From Hymenobacter daecheongensis DSM 21074 (GTDB lineage Bacteria > Bacteroidota > Bacteroidia > Cytophagales > Hymenobacteraceae): a stretch of DNA of 64,000 bases. Position 1 is the stretch's first letter; every line of letters begins with the position of its first letter. The notes under the pieces were generated by a model. That model had not been told where the DNA came from. It did not search any database and worked only from the letters and a program-made list of their open reading frames with translations. Shown piece after piece: positions 50,903 through 61,118 of the stretch. Made by a program: the position numbers and the translations under genes. Where the stretch lies: assembly GCF_900141805.1 (NCBI RefSeq), contig NZ_FQYN01000004.1, positions 434,001 through 498,000 on the forward strand, given 5' to 3'.

Positions 50903-50910
50903 TATCTTTG
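50903..50910 (+). promoter_or_regulatory. -7 box upstream of the M16 peptidase gene
   Basis: TATCTTTG (TAnnTTTG) 22 nt before the start codon; the T-rich tract 50879-50885 lies near the expected -33 position. Confidence 0.42.
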
Positions 50911-50931
50911 GTCCTTATTGCCTCGCTCTGA

Positions 50932-53919
50932 ATGCCGCCCGGACCTCCCGTGAAAAAACCATTTCTGCTTTTATTTCCGGCGTTGGCAGTATTCAGCCTT
51001 ACCCAGTGTCAGACCAGCAAGCCTGCGGTTTCGGGCACTGCCGCTGCTCCGGGCACCACGGTGGCTCCCACTCAGCCCAAGGAATACAAGTACGAAACCG
51101 TGGCCGGCGACCCGCTCAAGGCCCGGATTTATACCCTTGCCAACGGCCTGACGGTTTATCTGTCTGACTACAAGGACGCGCCGCGCATCCAAACATATTT
51201 GGCCGTGCGGGCGGGCTCCAAAAACGACCCGGCCACGGCCACCGGCCTGGCGCACTATCTGGAGCACATGGTGTTCAAGGGCACCTCGCGGCTGGGAACC
51301 CAGAATTGGGCCGCCGAAAAGCCCGAGCTGGACAAGATTGAGGCGCTCTACGAAGTATACCGCAGCAAAACCGACCTGACCGAGCGCAAGCGGCTCTACC
51401 ACCAGATTGACTCCATTTCGGGCGTGGCCGCTAAGTATGCGGTGGCTAACGAGTACGATAAGCTGATGGGCGCCATCGGGGGCAAGGGCTCCAACGCCTA
51501 CACTTCGGTGGAGCAGACGGTGTATCAGGAAGATATTCCGGCCAACCAACTGGAAAAGTGGGCTGCCGTGCAGAGCGAGCGACTGGGCGAGTTGGTGCCG
51601 CGCCTGTTTCATACCGAGCTGGAAGCGGTGTATGAGGAAAAAAACCGCACCCTCGACAGCGACTTCAGCAAAGCCTACGAGGCGCTGAATGCCAGCCTCT
51701 ACCCGCGGCACCCCTACGGCACCCAGACCACCATCGGCACGATTCCGCACCTGCAGAATCCGTCCATCACGGAGATTAAAAAGTACTTCCAGCAGTACTA
51801 CGGGCCCAACAATGTGGCCCTGTGCCTGAGCGGCGACCTGGACTACGACCAGACCATCCGCGTTATCGACCGGTATTTTGGCCAGCTGCCCAGCCGGCCG
51901 GTGCCCGCGTTTACGCCCCCGCAGGAAGCCCCCATCACGGCGCCCATCGTGAAGGAAGTGTTGGGGCCGGATGCGGAGAATGTGCTGCTGGGCTTCCGCT
52001 TTCCGGGCACCACCACCCACGAGGCGCTGCTGGTGCGCATGATCGACAAGATCCTGACCAACGGCCAGGCTGGGCTGATCGATCTGAACCTGAACCAGCA
52101 GCAGAAGGTGCTGCAGGCCACCAGCTTCGCTGATGTCAACAACGACTACTCCACGCACGTGCTGTATGGCACGGCCCGCCAGGGCCAGAGCCTGGCGCAG
52201 GTGCGCGATTTGCTGCTGGCTCAGCTGGAGGAAATCAAGCAGGGCAGGTTTCCTGATTGGCTGATTCCGGCCATCATCAACAACGAGCAGCTGCAGCGCA
52301 CCAAAAGCTACGAGAGCAACGAGGCCCGCGCCGGCGCATTTGTGGCCGCCTTCGTGGCCCGCGAAAACTGGCGGGACTTTTTGGGCCAGTACGAGGAGTT
52401 CGGCAAGATTACGAAGGCCGAAGTGGTGGATTTTGCCCGCAAAAACTACGGCCCGAACTACGCCCTCGTCTACAAGCGCACCGGCAAAGACCTGACGGCC
52501 GCCAAGGTGGTGAAGCCCGCCATTACGCCGGTGCCCGTGAACCGCGACGCGGCCTCGACCTTCTACAAGGAAGTAACCAGCCGGAAAGCGCCCGAGCTGC
52601 AGCCGGTGTTCGTCGATTACAAGAAGGATATTCAGGAGCTGAAGCTGGCTTCCGGCGTGCCGGTTTTCTACACCCAGAACACCGAAAATAAGCTCTTCAA
52701 CCTGTACTACGTGCTCGATATGGGCACGAACAACGACCCCAAGCTGGGCCTGGCCGCCGACTACCTGCAGTATCTGGGCACCGATAAGTACACGGCCGCG
52801 CAGCTTCAGCAGGAGTTCTACAAGCTGGGCTGCTCCTTCGGTGTGAGCAGCGGGCCCGACCGGATATTCGTGAGCCTGAGCGGGCTGGACCAGAATTTCG
52901 AGCCGGCTCTGCAGTTGTTTGAAAGCCTGCTGGCCAACCCCAAGCCGGATGCCGCCGCCCTGAAAGACATGGTGGCCGGTACGCTCAAAGCCCGCCAGGA
53001 TGCCAAGCTCAACAAGCAGGTAATCCTGCAGCAGGCAATGGTGAACTACGCCAAGTACGGCCCCAAAAATCCCCTCACCAGCCAGCTGAGCGAGAAGCAG
53101 CTCAAAGAGCTAAAGCCCCAGGACCTCACCGCCCTCACCAAAAAGCTGACCAGCTACCAGCACCGCGTGCTGTACTATGGCCCGCGCCCCACGGATGGCC
53201 TGACAACGGTGCTCAACACCAACCACCGCGCCCCCGCCCAACTGCTGCCCGTGCCCGCCGACAAGGACTTCGCCGAGCAGCCCATCAACTCCCGCCAGGT
53301 GTATTGGGTGGACTACAACATGGTGCAGGCCGAAATCCTGTTTCTGACCAAGGGCGATGTGTATGACCGGAAGCTGGTGCCCACGGTGAGCGTGTATAAC
53401 GAGTATTTCGGCAGCGGCATGGGCGGTATCGTGTTTCAGGAGTTGCGCGAGTCGAAGGCGCTGGCGTATGCGGTTTCCTCCAGCTACGCCAATGCCAGCA
53501 AGCTGGGCCGCTCCAACTACATCCTGTCCTACATCGGGGCGCAGAGTGATAAGGTGCCCGAGGCGATGGCCGGCATGACGGCCCTGCTCACGGATATGCC
53601 CGTGGCCGAGGCCAACCTGCAGATTGCCAAGGATGCCATCCGCAACAGCATTGCCACCGAGCGCATCACCAAGGCCGATATTCTCTTCAGCTACGAGCGC
53701 GCCCGTCGCCTCGGCCTCGACTACGACCTGCGCAAGGATGTGTATGAGCAGGCCCCCAACCTCACCTTCGACCAGCTGCGCCAGTTTCAGCAGGCCAAAA
53801 TCAAGGGCCAGAACCAGACGATTCTGGTTATCGGCTCCAAAGACCGTCTTAATTTCAAGGAGCTGGCCAAGTACGGCCAGCTCCGCCAACTCACGCTGAA
53901 AGAGATTTTCGGCTATTAA
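50932..53919 (+). CDS. M16 family metallopeptidase, lipoprotein
   Basis: A 995-residue pitrilysin/insulinase-type protease. The signal and lipobox (FSLTQC, Cys26) predict a periplasm-facing or surface lipoprotein. A GTG at 50950, giving (M)KKPFLLLFPALAVF, is a good alternative start. The inverted zinc motif H108-Y-L-E-H112 lies in AHYLEHMVFKGTS, with the third ligand Glu in the ELEAVYEEKNRTLD segment. The C-terminal half repeats the fold without zinc ligands (GMGGIVFQELRESKALAY is the substrate-binding helix). It likely degrades peptides in the periplasm. Monocistronic by appearance. Confidence 0.92.
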   Translation: MPPGPPVKKPFLLLFPALAVFSLTQCQTSKPAVSGTAAAPGTTVAPTQPKEYKYETVAGDPLKARIYTLANGLTVYLSDYKDAPRIQTYLAVRAGSKNDPATATGLAHYLEHMVFKGTSRLGTQNWAAEKPELDKIEALYEVYRSKTDLTERKRLYHQIDSISGVAAKYAVANEYDKLMGAIGGKGSNAYTSVEQTVYQEDIPANQLEKWAAVQSERLGELVPRLFHTELEAVYEEKNRTLDSDFSKAYEALNASLYPRHPYGTQTTIGTIPHLQNPSITEIKKYFQQYYGPNNVALCLSGDLDYDQTIRVIDRYFGQLPSRPVPAFTPPQEAPITAPIVKEVLGPDAENVLLGFRFPGTTTHEALLVRMIDKILTNGQAGLIDLNLNQQQKVLQATSFADVNNDYSTHVLYGTARQGQSLAQVRDLLLAQLEEIKQGRFPDWLIPAIINNEQLQRTKSYESNEARAGAFVAAFVARENWRDFLGQYEEFGKITKAEVVDFARKNYGPNYALVYKRTGKDLTAAKVVKPAITPVPVNRDAASTFYKEVTSRKAPELQPVFVDYKKDIQELKLASGVPVFYTQNTENKLFNLYYVLDMGTNNDPKLGLAADYLQYLGTDKYTAAQLQQEFYKLGCSFGVSSGPDRIFVSLSGLDQNFEPALQLFESLLANPKPDAAALKDMVAGTLKARQDAKLNKQVILQQAMVNYAKYGPKNPLTSQLSEKQLKELKPQDLTALTKKLTSYQHRVLYYGPRPTDGLTTVLNTNHRAPAQLLPVPADKDFAEQPINSRQVYWVDYNMVQAEILFLTKGDVYDRKLVPTVSVYNEYFGSGMGGIVFQELRESKALAYAVSSSYANASKLGRSNYILSYIGAQSDKVPEAMAGMTALLTDMPVAEANLQIAKDAIRNSIATERITKADILFSYERARRLGLDYDLRKDVYEQAPNLTFDQLRQFQQAKIKGQNQTILVIGSKDRLNFKELAKYGQLRQLTLKEIFGY

Positions 53920-53934
53920 ATGTTCAACGAAGGA

Positions 53935-54058
53935 CCTCACCCCCTAACCCCCTCTCCTTGGGAGAGGGGGGACTAGTTCTAAAAACTAGAAAAACCACTT
54001 CTAGAGAAGTCTAGAACTAGTTCCCCCTCTCCTTAGGAGAGGGGGCTAGGGGGTGAGG
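53935..54058. repeat. Inverted repeat, family D
   Basis: Outer arms CCTCACCCCCTAACCCCCTC and complement. Each arm has its own small hairpin (CTCTCCTTGGGAGAG). In the middle are nested CTAGTTCT/AGAACTAG palindromes. It lies between the M16 peptidase gene and icd. Confidence 0.85.
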
Positions 54059-54133
54059 CGACCGGCAGAACAATCCTTCAAAATCAACCCAAACACTAAT
54101 AACTGTCAACTAACCACTGGCACCTTTTTAACA

Positions 54134-55399
<1,266 letters not shown>

Positions 55400-55425
55400 T
55401 AGCTTGGTGGTTGCTTAATCAACGG

Positions 55426-55460
55426 AAACCCCGCGTTGGCTTTGGCTGGCGCGGGGTTTT
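55426..55460 (+). terminator. Terminator after icd
   Basis: AAACCCCGCG.. and ..CGCGGGGTTTT hairpin with a short T-run, 27 bp past the stop. Confidence 0.8.
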
Positions 55461-55481
55461 GCTTTTCTAACCTACAATATT

Positions 55482-56654
55482 ATGAAACAACCGATAGCCT
55501 TCGCAGACGAATACGGAAACACTTCGTTTGACTTTGAGAGACAGAGTACGCATTTCATTGTTGCTAGCATCATTGTCAATAAGCATGATCTTGGCTTATT
55601 GGAAGTACAAGCAGAAGAGATAAGGAGAAAGCACTTTCAGACAGGCGAAATAAAGTCTAAGAATGTTGCTACTAATTACAAGCGCCGCCTTCTCATCCTA
55701 GATGAGATAGGCAGAATGGATATTCAAATATTTGCTGTTGCTGTTGACAAAAGAACTTTATATAGTGAAGGATTCAAACATAAAGCATCATTCCACAAAT
55801 TTATAAATGGCCTTGTCTATAAAGAGTTATACAGAACATTACCTAATTTGACATTGGTTGTAGATGAACACGGGTCTAATGACTACATGAGAGAGTTCAA
55901 GGAGTATGTAAAGAAAAATCATATTCGCGACCTATTTCATGGGTCTTATTTCGACCTTGAAAACAGTGAGCAAAATATAATGATACAAATAGCTGACTTT
56001 ATAGCTGGCACAATAGGACACCACTACGACGAGAATCAGAAGAAAAGGTATGCTAATAAAGGATTCGACACATCTGTCTTCCTTAGTTCTATAAGACATC
56101 AAATATCGAGTATTAACGAATTCCCACCAAGCTATAAAGATTTAAAATACTATCCCATTGAAGAAGACGAAAAGAAAGTATTTGATGAAAATATCGCCAA
56201 TTTAAGTCTAAGATATGCCATAGACTTTATCGAAAATAAGCAGATAACTAACCCGGGTGACAGCGAACAAATTTCGTTTCTCAAACTATTATTATTCTAT
56301 CAAAGGTCTTATCTTAAACAAGGTTTTGTACCTACAAAAGAACTTATCAACCATTTGAATGCTGGCAGGGAACCTCGACTAACCGAACTATATTTCAGAA
56401 CTTCTATTGTTGGAAAATTGCGTGATGCAGGCGTCTTAGTAGCCAGTAGCAGTAGTGGTGACAAAGGGTATAAGTTACCTACAAGCGTTTCAGATATTTA
56501 TCAGTTTATCAACCATAGCAATAGCATTATTATTCCTATGGTGAACAGAGTTAGGAAATGCAGAGAACTTATCAAGCTGTCTACGAACAATGATTTAGAT
56601 ATTCTTGATAAACCCGAGTATTCCGAGCTTCAACAATTACTAGACAACATATAA
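55482..56654 (+). CDS. DUF3800 domain-containing protein
   Basis: A 390-residue protein. The N-terminal 200 residues are DUF3800, a family with an RNase H-like fold: FADEYGNTSF (D9, E10), LTLVVDEHGSNDYM and IQIADFIAGTIGHHYDE supply its conserved acidic residues. Residues about 240-390 form a separate helical, possibly winged-helix region. The gene is clearly AT-rich next to icd and looks acquired. DUF3800 proteins are often found in mobile or defence-type loci; nuclease activity here is inferred, not shown. Confidence 0.82.
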   Translation: MKQPIAFADEYGNTSFDFERQSTHFIVASIIVNKHDLGLLEVQAEEIRRKHFQTGEIKSKNVATNYKRRLLILDEIGRMDIQIFAVAVDKRTLYSEGFKHKASFHKFINGLVYKELYRTLPNLTLVVDEHGSNDYMREFKEYVKKNHIRDLFHGSYFDLENSEQNIMIQIADFIAGTIGHHYDENQKKRYANKGFDTSVFLSSIRHQISSINEFPPSYKDLKYYPIEEDEKKVFDENIANLSLRYAIDFIENKQITNPGDSEQISFLKLLLFYQRSYLKQGFVPTKELINHLNAGREPRLTELYFRTSIVGKLRDAGVLVASSSSGDKGYKLPTSVSDIYQFINHSNSIIIPMVNRVRKCRELIKLSTNNDLDILDKPEYSELQQLLDNI

Positions 56655-56668
56655 AGCCATGTCCCCCG

Positions 56669-56816
56669 CAGTCGCTCGGCTGTGCCGAGTGACACCTACG
56701 CTTTGAGCAGCTGCGCTACGAATTGAACCGCGCCGCGTGAACGAATCCAAACGGCGTGGGATGCTCGCGGCGCAGCCGCTCCTCGTAGAAAGTCACTCGG
56801 CACAGCCGAGCAACTG
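56669..56816. repeat. Inverted repeat between the two AT-rich genes
   Basis: The left arm CAGTCGCTCGGCTGTGCCGA plus GTGAC is complementary to the right arm with one mismatch. Each arm is itself a short hairpin (CTCGGC-TGT-GCCGAG). The interior (about 100 bp) is GC-rich with no gene. Confidence 0.82.
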
Positions 56817-56823
56817 CACGGAG

Positions 56824-57819
56824 CTACGGCAGCACGATTAAAAGCTCAACGCTACGATTGAAGGGCAATAGCTGGCTAGGCTTCACGATCCGGTAGTTGC
56901 TGAAATCGAAGAACGCGGAGCTTGATCCATAGCTTATGCTAACAATCCTGTCCCGCTCTATGCCTTTTGCTGACAAATACTTCTTAATTGATTCAGCTAA
57001 AACTTCTGATATATTCTGCGCATACTCTTTCGTAACGCCTTGGGCGAATGAAGCTTTCAGCTGTACCTTGAACGAGGGATTATCCTGCAGTATCCGCAGC
57101 AGGGCTTGTAACTTTGGCACCTCTTGCATTGGTATATTTTTCTTATCATATTCAAAGAATACGGTACCAAACCGCAGTTGAAAATCAGAATCAACTGTCC
57201 TGATATTACTATTTCCAGTCATGTAGACCAGCATATCAGTCAGGAGATTTATATCATGGTCAAAACCGCTTTTCAGCACCTTCAGATCTACTTCCTTCTG
57301 CTTTAGCTGCTGCTGCTTCAGCTTTAGATTGCCATCAATAACAGTGGCTCTTTTTTCACTGATCAGCAGATTGTCCTTTTCGGTGGCCAGCGACCTGCTT
57401 ATTGCACCCAGCTCCGCCCTCTGATTCGTGATTTTTTTCTCCAATAGTAGCAGATTGATTTTTGCCTGCTTGATGTTTTTGGTAAGCGAATCTATTTCCA
57501 GCGTTTTTTTATGGTTCTCCCGCTTTTTCTCCGCAATCTGCAGGGTGGCCTCAATATTCTCGGTTCTGAAAACCGGCTCCAGCACCAACTTAAACAAGCC
57601 CAGAAAAGCGCCCAGTCCCAACACCCCCGAGATGAGAGTTTGCAGAAACCCCAGGTTGGCATACCACGCCGCATCGAGCCGCTTCTGCACTTCCTGGTTG
57701 TCGGCGTCCAGCTTTCGACGCTCGGCTTCCAGCTTGCTGATTTCAGCGGCCAGCTTGGTTTTCTCCAACTCTTCCAGCGACAGCGCAGCCTGGGTTTCTC
57801 CGTTCTTTTGTTTGGCCAT
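56824..57819 (-). CDS. Coiled-coil membrane protein with OmpA-like C-terminal domain
   Basis: A 331-residue protein. The N-terminal coil (about 15-50) is followed by a single TM helix (about 55-80: FLQTLISGVLGLGAFLGLF), a long second coil (about 90-200) and an OmpA/MotB-like domain (about 215-331: FGTVFFEYDKKNIP; KVQLKASFAQGVTKEYAQNI; SVELLIVLP). The topology suggests an inner-membrane anchor reaching the periplasm, perhaps binding peptidoglycan. The second half has AT-rich codon use. It is convergent with the DUF3800 gene; no motor partner (MotA/ZorA-like) is present. Function unknown. Confidence 0.78.
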   Translation of the reverse strand: MAKQKNGETQAALSLEELEKTKLAAEISKLEAERRKLDADNQEVQKRLDAAWYANLGFLQTLISGVLGLGAFLGLFKLVLEPVFRTENIEATLQIAEKKRENHKKTLEIDSLTKNIKQAKINLLLLEKKITNQRAELGAISRSLATEKDNLLISEKRATVIDGNLKLKQQQLKQKEVDLKVLKSGFDHDINLLTDMLVYMTGNSNIRTVDSDFQLRFGTVFFEYDKKNIPMQEVPKLQALLRILQDNPSFKVQLKASFAQGVTKEYAQNISEVLAESIKKYLSAKGIERDRIVSISYGSSSAFFDFSNYRIVKPSQLLPFNRSVELLIVLP

Positions 57820-57930
57820 AGCGACGAGCGAAATATCCGCTCATAATATATAGACAAAGCGCCTCATATCCATTCTCAAGCGTATTGCCCGCGAGTCCCC
57901 GCGCCGCCGGCCCTTCTGCCCCGCCCCCAA

Positions 57931-58122
57931 CTGGCGCGAGTTTGGGCGCAGCCGTAACTCGTGACCAGCCGTGAGGTGGAGGTTGTACCTCTACTGCCGC
58001 AACGCAGCAAACATGAAACCGCTCCGCCTGGAGAAATCCGGGCGGCGTTATCGTTCGGGCGGGGGAGGCGCAGCCTCCCGGCAGGAACCGGCACGAGTTA
58101 CGCGGCGCTAAACTCGCGCCAG
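57931..58122. repeat. Inverted repeat, family E, copy 2
   Basis: Arms CTGGCGCGAGTTTGGGCGCA.. and ..CGGCGCTAAACTCGCGCCAG. The interior shares TGTACCTC, CTGCCGCAA and TTATCGTT phrases with copy 1 at 26964-27144. It forms the first part of the 663-bp gene-free stretch 57820-58482. Confidence 0.82.
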
Positions 58123-58179
58123 CCCCCGATAGCCGGCAACCGGACGAATACTGCCGCGGCTACTGTCGCATCTGCTTAG

Positions 58180-58372
58180 AACCAATGGTTTCCAAGCTCC
58201 GGGGAGTTCTATTCAGCCTAAAACCAATTGTTTTTGGGCCGGGTGGAACTCCCCGGAGCTTGGAAACAAATGTTTTTGAGCTCCGGGGCATTCCCGCAGG
58301 GCAAAACCAAATGCTTTTGCTCTGTTCCGGCGCCTCGCAGCCTAAAACCATCTGGTTTTGCCCTGCGAGGAC
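58180..58372. repeat. Array of five short palindromes at about 41-bp period
   Basis: Units of the type AAACCAAATGNTTTTG occur near 58180, 58220, 58263, 58304 and 58344, spaced 40-43 bp. The GC-rich segments between them are partly inverted copies of each other (GCTCCGGGGAGTTC against GAACTCCCCGGAGC; CTCGCAGCC against CCCTGCGAG). The rest of the gap to 58482 shows no gene. Confidence 0.75.
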
Positions 58373-58482
58373 TGCTAGTGGCCTGGGGTTAGCCCCATTC
58401 GGCTCGTGCTGGTGCGCGGCACAGCTGCGGCCAGCCGTGGGGCGGGTTGGCGCCAACTCCGCTGCCGGGCGCGGGGGCGAGG

Positions 58483-59220
58483 TTATTGGTCGAGGACTAC
58501 GTCGAACGCTACTTTCTCGGGCGCTACGGCGTCGGGGTCGGAGCTGCCGCGCAGCACCAGCGTGTAGGCTTTGCCGGGCTGCAAGGCAACCGTCTGGGTG
58601 AACAGCTGGGCCTGATTGCCGTTGGTGCGGGTGGCCTGCAGCGTGTAGGCACGGGCCTCTACGGCCTGATAGTCCGTGATGGCGCCCCAGGCGACGGCCG
58701 CGAACAGTGGCGCGGCGGGCTGCCCCTCCGCCACGCGCAGGTCCGTGGCTTGAGCGGCGATATTGAGCACCCGCACTGATGCTTTGCCGGCCACGGCCGC
58801 CGGCAGCGCGGGCAGCTCGGGCACTACCCGCACCGACGTGCTCATAAAGCCCGAGCCGTAGGTGAACAAGGAATACCGCTGGTTTTTAGCAACACTGAAT
58901 TGGGGAAGCTGCACCCAGTTCGTGCCCAGGCTCGGCGGGTAAGGCAGCATAATCTTGGTAAAATAAGTGCCCACCGTGATGGCCTGATAGGGAGCCGCCG
59001 TGCCGGGCGCGGCGGCCGGCCCCACTTCCTTATCGGCCAGTACCAGCCGGATATCGCCCTGCTGCAGGGTAGCCGACGGCCCCACCGACAGCGTATTCAC
59101 GATACGGACGTAGCCCTGATCGGGAGCCGGCGCCGGCGCGGGCAGGTCTTCGTTTTTACGGGTGCAGGAGGCCAGCAATGCGGCAGCGGCGAAGATGGAC
59201 AGGCGTAGCGGGTGCTTCAT
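58483..59220 (-). CDS. DUF4397 lipoprotein
   Basis: A 245-residue protein starting MKHPLRLSIFAAAALLASCT at 59220, lipobox LASC. A Pro/Ala linker leads into a DUF4397 beta-sandwich pair (GYVRIVNTLSVGPSATLQ; ASVRVLNIAAQATDLRV; KAYTLVLRGSSDP). DUF4397 proteins are exported, surface or periplasmic, often paired with anti-sigma or fasciclin proteins; no such gene is adjacent. The 196-bp region upstream (59221-59416) shows no gene. Confidence 0.85.
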   Translation of the reverse strand: MKHPLRLSIFAAAALLASCTRKNEDLPAPAPAPDQGYVRIVNTLSVGPSATLQQGDIRLVLADKEVGPAAAPGTAAPYQAITVGTYFTKIMLPYPPSLGTNWVQLPQFSVAKNQRYSLFTYGSGFMSTSVRVVPELPALPAAVAGKASVRVLNIAAQATDLRVAEGQPAAPLFAAVAWGAITDYQAVEARAYTLQATRTNGNQAQLFTQTVALQPGKAYTLVLRGSSDPDAVAPEKVAFDVVLDQ

Positions 59221-59416
59221 GAAATAAGGCGGCAAGGATGGAAGGAGTAGCCGCGCTTTTCCCAAATAGTATACCAAAGCAGGGACAAAAGCAGCGGCAT
59301 TGTGGCTTCGCAAAGACAGGTGCGAGCCGCCGCTACTGGCTGCGTAGTGGGCAGCCGGGCTGCTTGCGCGGCCCAAAAGTGGTGCTGGCGCGCCAGCCGC
59401 GGGCCGGTGCAGGCCG

Positions 59417-60337
59417 CTACTCCAGTAGCGCTGCCACCGCCATAAGCGCCTCCCGCGACGTTTCAATGCCGTGGCCGGTGTGGGGAAATGTCTGGACACC
59501 GCGCAGCCCCCGCAAGTGCTGCCGCGCCACGGCCACCGACTTTTGGTAGGGAAACAGCAAGTCATGCTCGCCTACCAATAGATACACCGCCGCCGTCACC
59601 CGCGCCAGCTCCGCGGGAGGCATAGCGTAGGGTTTTGGGGTCCGGTCGCGGTATTCGCGGATGGCAAACAGCTCGAAGTCGGCCAGCAGCTGCCGGGCGG
59701 GCGCGGAAAGCTGGTGGTGAGGCGGGCAGAATACGGCCGCGTCCAGGAAGGTCAGCACGTGGCCCATGGTAGGCCGTAGCAGGGGCAGCAGATTGTAGTA
59801 GAGGTTGCGCCACCCCAGCGAAAAAGACTGCAGACACCCCGGATTCAGCAGCACCACCTTATCGACCAGCTCGGGCGCTACCTGGCTTAGCTTTAGTGCC
59901 AGCAAGCCGCCAAACGAGGCACCCAGAACGTGCGCCTTTGCCAGCCCCAGCTGGCGCAGCAGGTCGGCGGCCCAGTGGCCGTAGCCGTCGCCTTTCACGG
60001 CGGGCGTGGCGCCGTGGCTCAGGCAGGGCTGCCCGTTCACGTCAATCAGAAAAAGCCGGTACTTCTGCTTCAGCGGGGCCAGATTGTTGTCCAGGTCCCA
60101 AAACAGGCTCACGGTGCGGAAGCCGGGAAATATTACCACTGCCGGCCAGTCGGTCTGCTCAGCATTCAGAGTCCACACCACCGTTGGGCCCAGCAGCGAG
60201 GGCACCGTCAGGCGCCCATACTGGCAGCCGTTCAAGGCCTCCACCTGCTGCACCCAACGCCCCAAGAATGCCTCGGCCCGGGCCGGATCTTTAAACTCGG
60301 AACAATAAGGAGCGGCAACGGACACGGCGGTTTTCAT
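59417..60337 (-). CDS. Alpha/beta hydrolase
   Basis: A 306-residue protein starting MKTAVSVAAPYCSEFKDPAR at 60337. Oxyanion segment AVVIFPGFRTVS, nucleophile VLGASFGGLLA, acid GEHDLLFP and base HTGHGIETS form a complete catalytic triad. The N-terminal about 60 residues are an extra cap-like region. The Crp-like regulator gene lies 52 nt upstream on the same strand, suggesting co-transcription. Substrate unknown. Confidence 0.82.
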   Translation of the reverse strand: MKTAVSVAAPYCSEFKDPARAEAFLGRWVQQVEALNGCQYGRLTVPSLLGPTVVWTLNAEQTDWPAVVIFPGFRTVSLFWDLDNNLAPLKQKYRLFLIDVNGQPCLSHGATPAVKGDGYGHWAADLLRQLGLAKAHVLGASFGGLLALKLSQVAPELVDKVVLLNPGCLQSFSLGWRNLYYNLLPLLRPTMGHVLTFLDAAVFCPPHHQLSAPARQLLADFELFAIREYRDRTPKPYAMPPAELARVTAAVYLLVGEHDLLFPYQKSVAVARQHLRGLRGVQTFPHTGHGIETSREALMAVAALLE

Positions 60338-60389
60338 GGTGCAAATCAAGCCACCGCCGCCCGATCAAAAGTTGGTTCACACCAAGTTT

Positions 60390-60992
60390 TCAGATGCGGA
60401 TAGAGTTATACAGCTTGCTGAAATTGGTGGGGTCGATGTGCAGGTAGCTTGCAATGTATTTGTGCGGCACAAGCTGAAATAAAGGGGCACTGCGCTGCGT
60501 GAACCGGATAAAGCGCTCATCGATGCTGCACGCGTGAAACTCGCGGTGCCGCTCGGCCAGCCCTACAAACTTAGCTTCCACCATCTTGCGAAACAGGCGC
60601 TCGAGCTGCTGCGACTGGTCGAACAACTCGTTTAGCCGCTGAAACGATACGCACCCCAGCCGGCTCGCCGTCAGGGCCCGAATGGCGTACTGCGACGGGT
60701 TCTGGTTGAGAAACGAATCCGGAATCCCGGCCAGCGACGGCGGGTACGAAAACGACACCACGTGCTCCTTGCCATCATTGTTGAAGTAGGCAATCTGCAC
60801 CCCTTCGTATACAAAGTACAGGTCGCGCTCCACGCTGCCTTCGCGCACAATCAGCTCGCCTTTCTGGTAGCTTACCGGCTGCAGCTCGGCAAACAGCAGC
60901 TCATACACGCTGTCGGCGGTGTCGTGAAACTTGCGCAGAAAGGGCTTGTAGTCGGCGAGCGTAGCGGCCGCCACGGCGTGGAAATCAGGCAT
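60390..60992 (-). CDS. Crp/Fnr-family transcriptional regulator
   Basis: A 200-residue protein. The cyclic-nucleotide-binding-type beta-roll spans about 30-130 (YQKGELIVREGSVERDLYFV; YFNNDGKEHVVSFSYPPS). A C-terminal helix-turn-helix (LVPHKYIASYLHIDPTNFSKL) follows. This is the common Bacteroidota Crp-like type with a short HTH. The usual Arg/Glu cAMP contacts are not evident, so the ligand is unknown. It may control the hydrolase gene downstream. Confidence 0.9.
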   Translation of the reverse strand: MPDFHAVAAATLADYKPFLRKFHDTADSVYELLFAELQPVSYQKGELIVREGSVERDLYFVYEGVQIAYFNNDGKEHVVSFSYPPSLAGIPDSFLNQNPSQYAIRALTASRLGCVSFQRLNELFDQSQQLERLFRKMVEAKFVGLAERHREFHACSIDERFIRFTQRSAPLFQLVPHKYIASYLHIDPTNFSKLYNSIRI

Positions 60993-61118
60993 AGCGAGGG
61001 GCGGGAAATAGCTTACCGCCTAAAATTAAAGAAAAGAACCGGCCCCCCGGAGGCATCAGCGCGCCACCTTATTCTTTCTATCCGTTACTTTCCGCTTTCT
61101 TCCTTTTGCGGTTATCCA

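Noticed and set aside
56824..57819. Zorya-type ZorB (MotB-like) component
   Set aside because: The OmpA-like C-terminus and TM fit loosely, but there are two long coiled coils, no MotA/ZorA partner and no ZorC/D/E gene nearby.
58180..58372. Possible CRISPR array
   Set aside because: Units are about 16 bp and degenerate, spacers are related to each other, and no cas gene is present.
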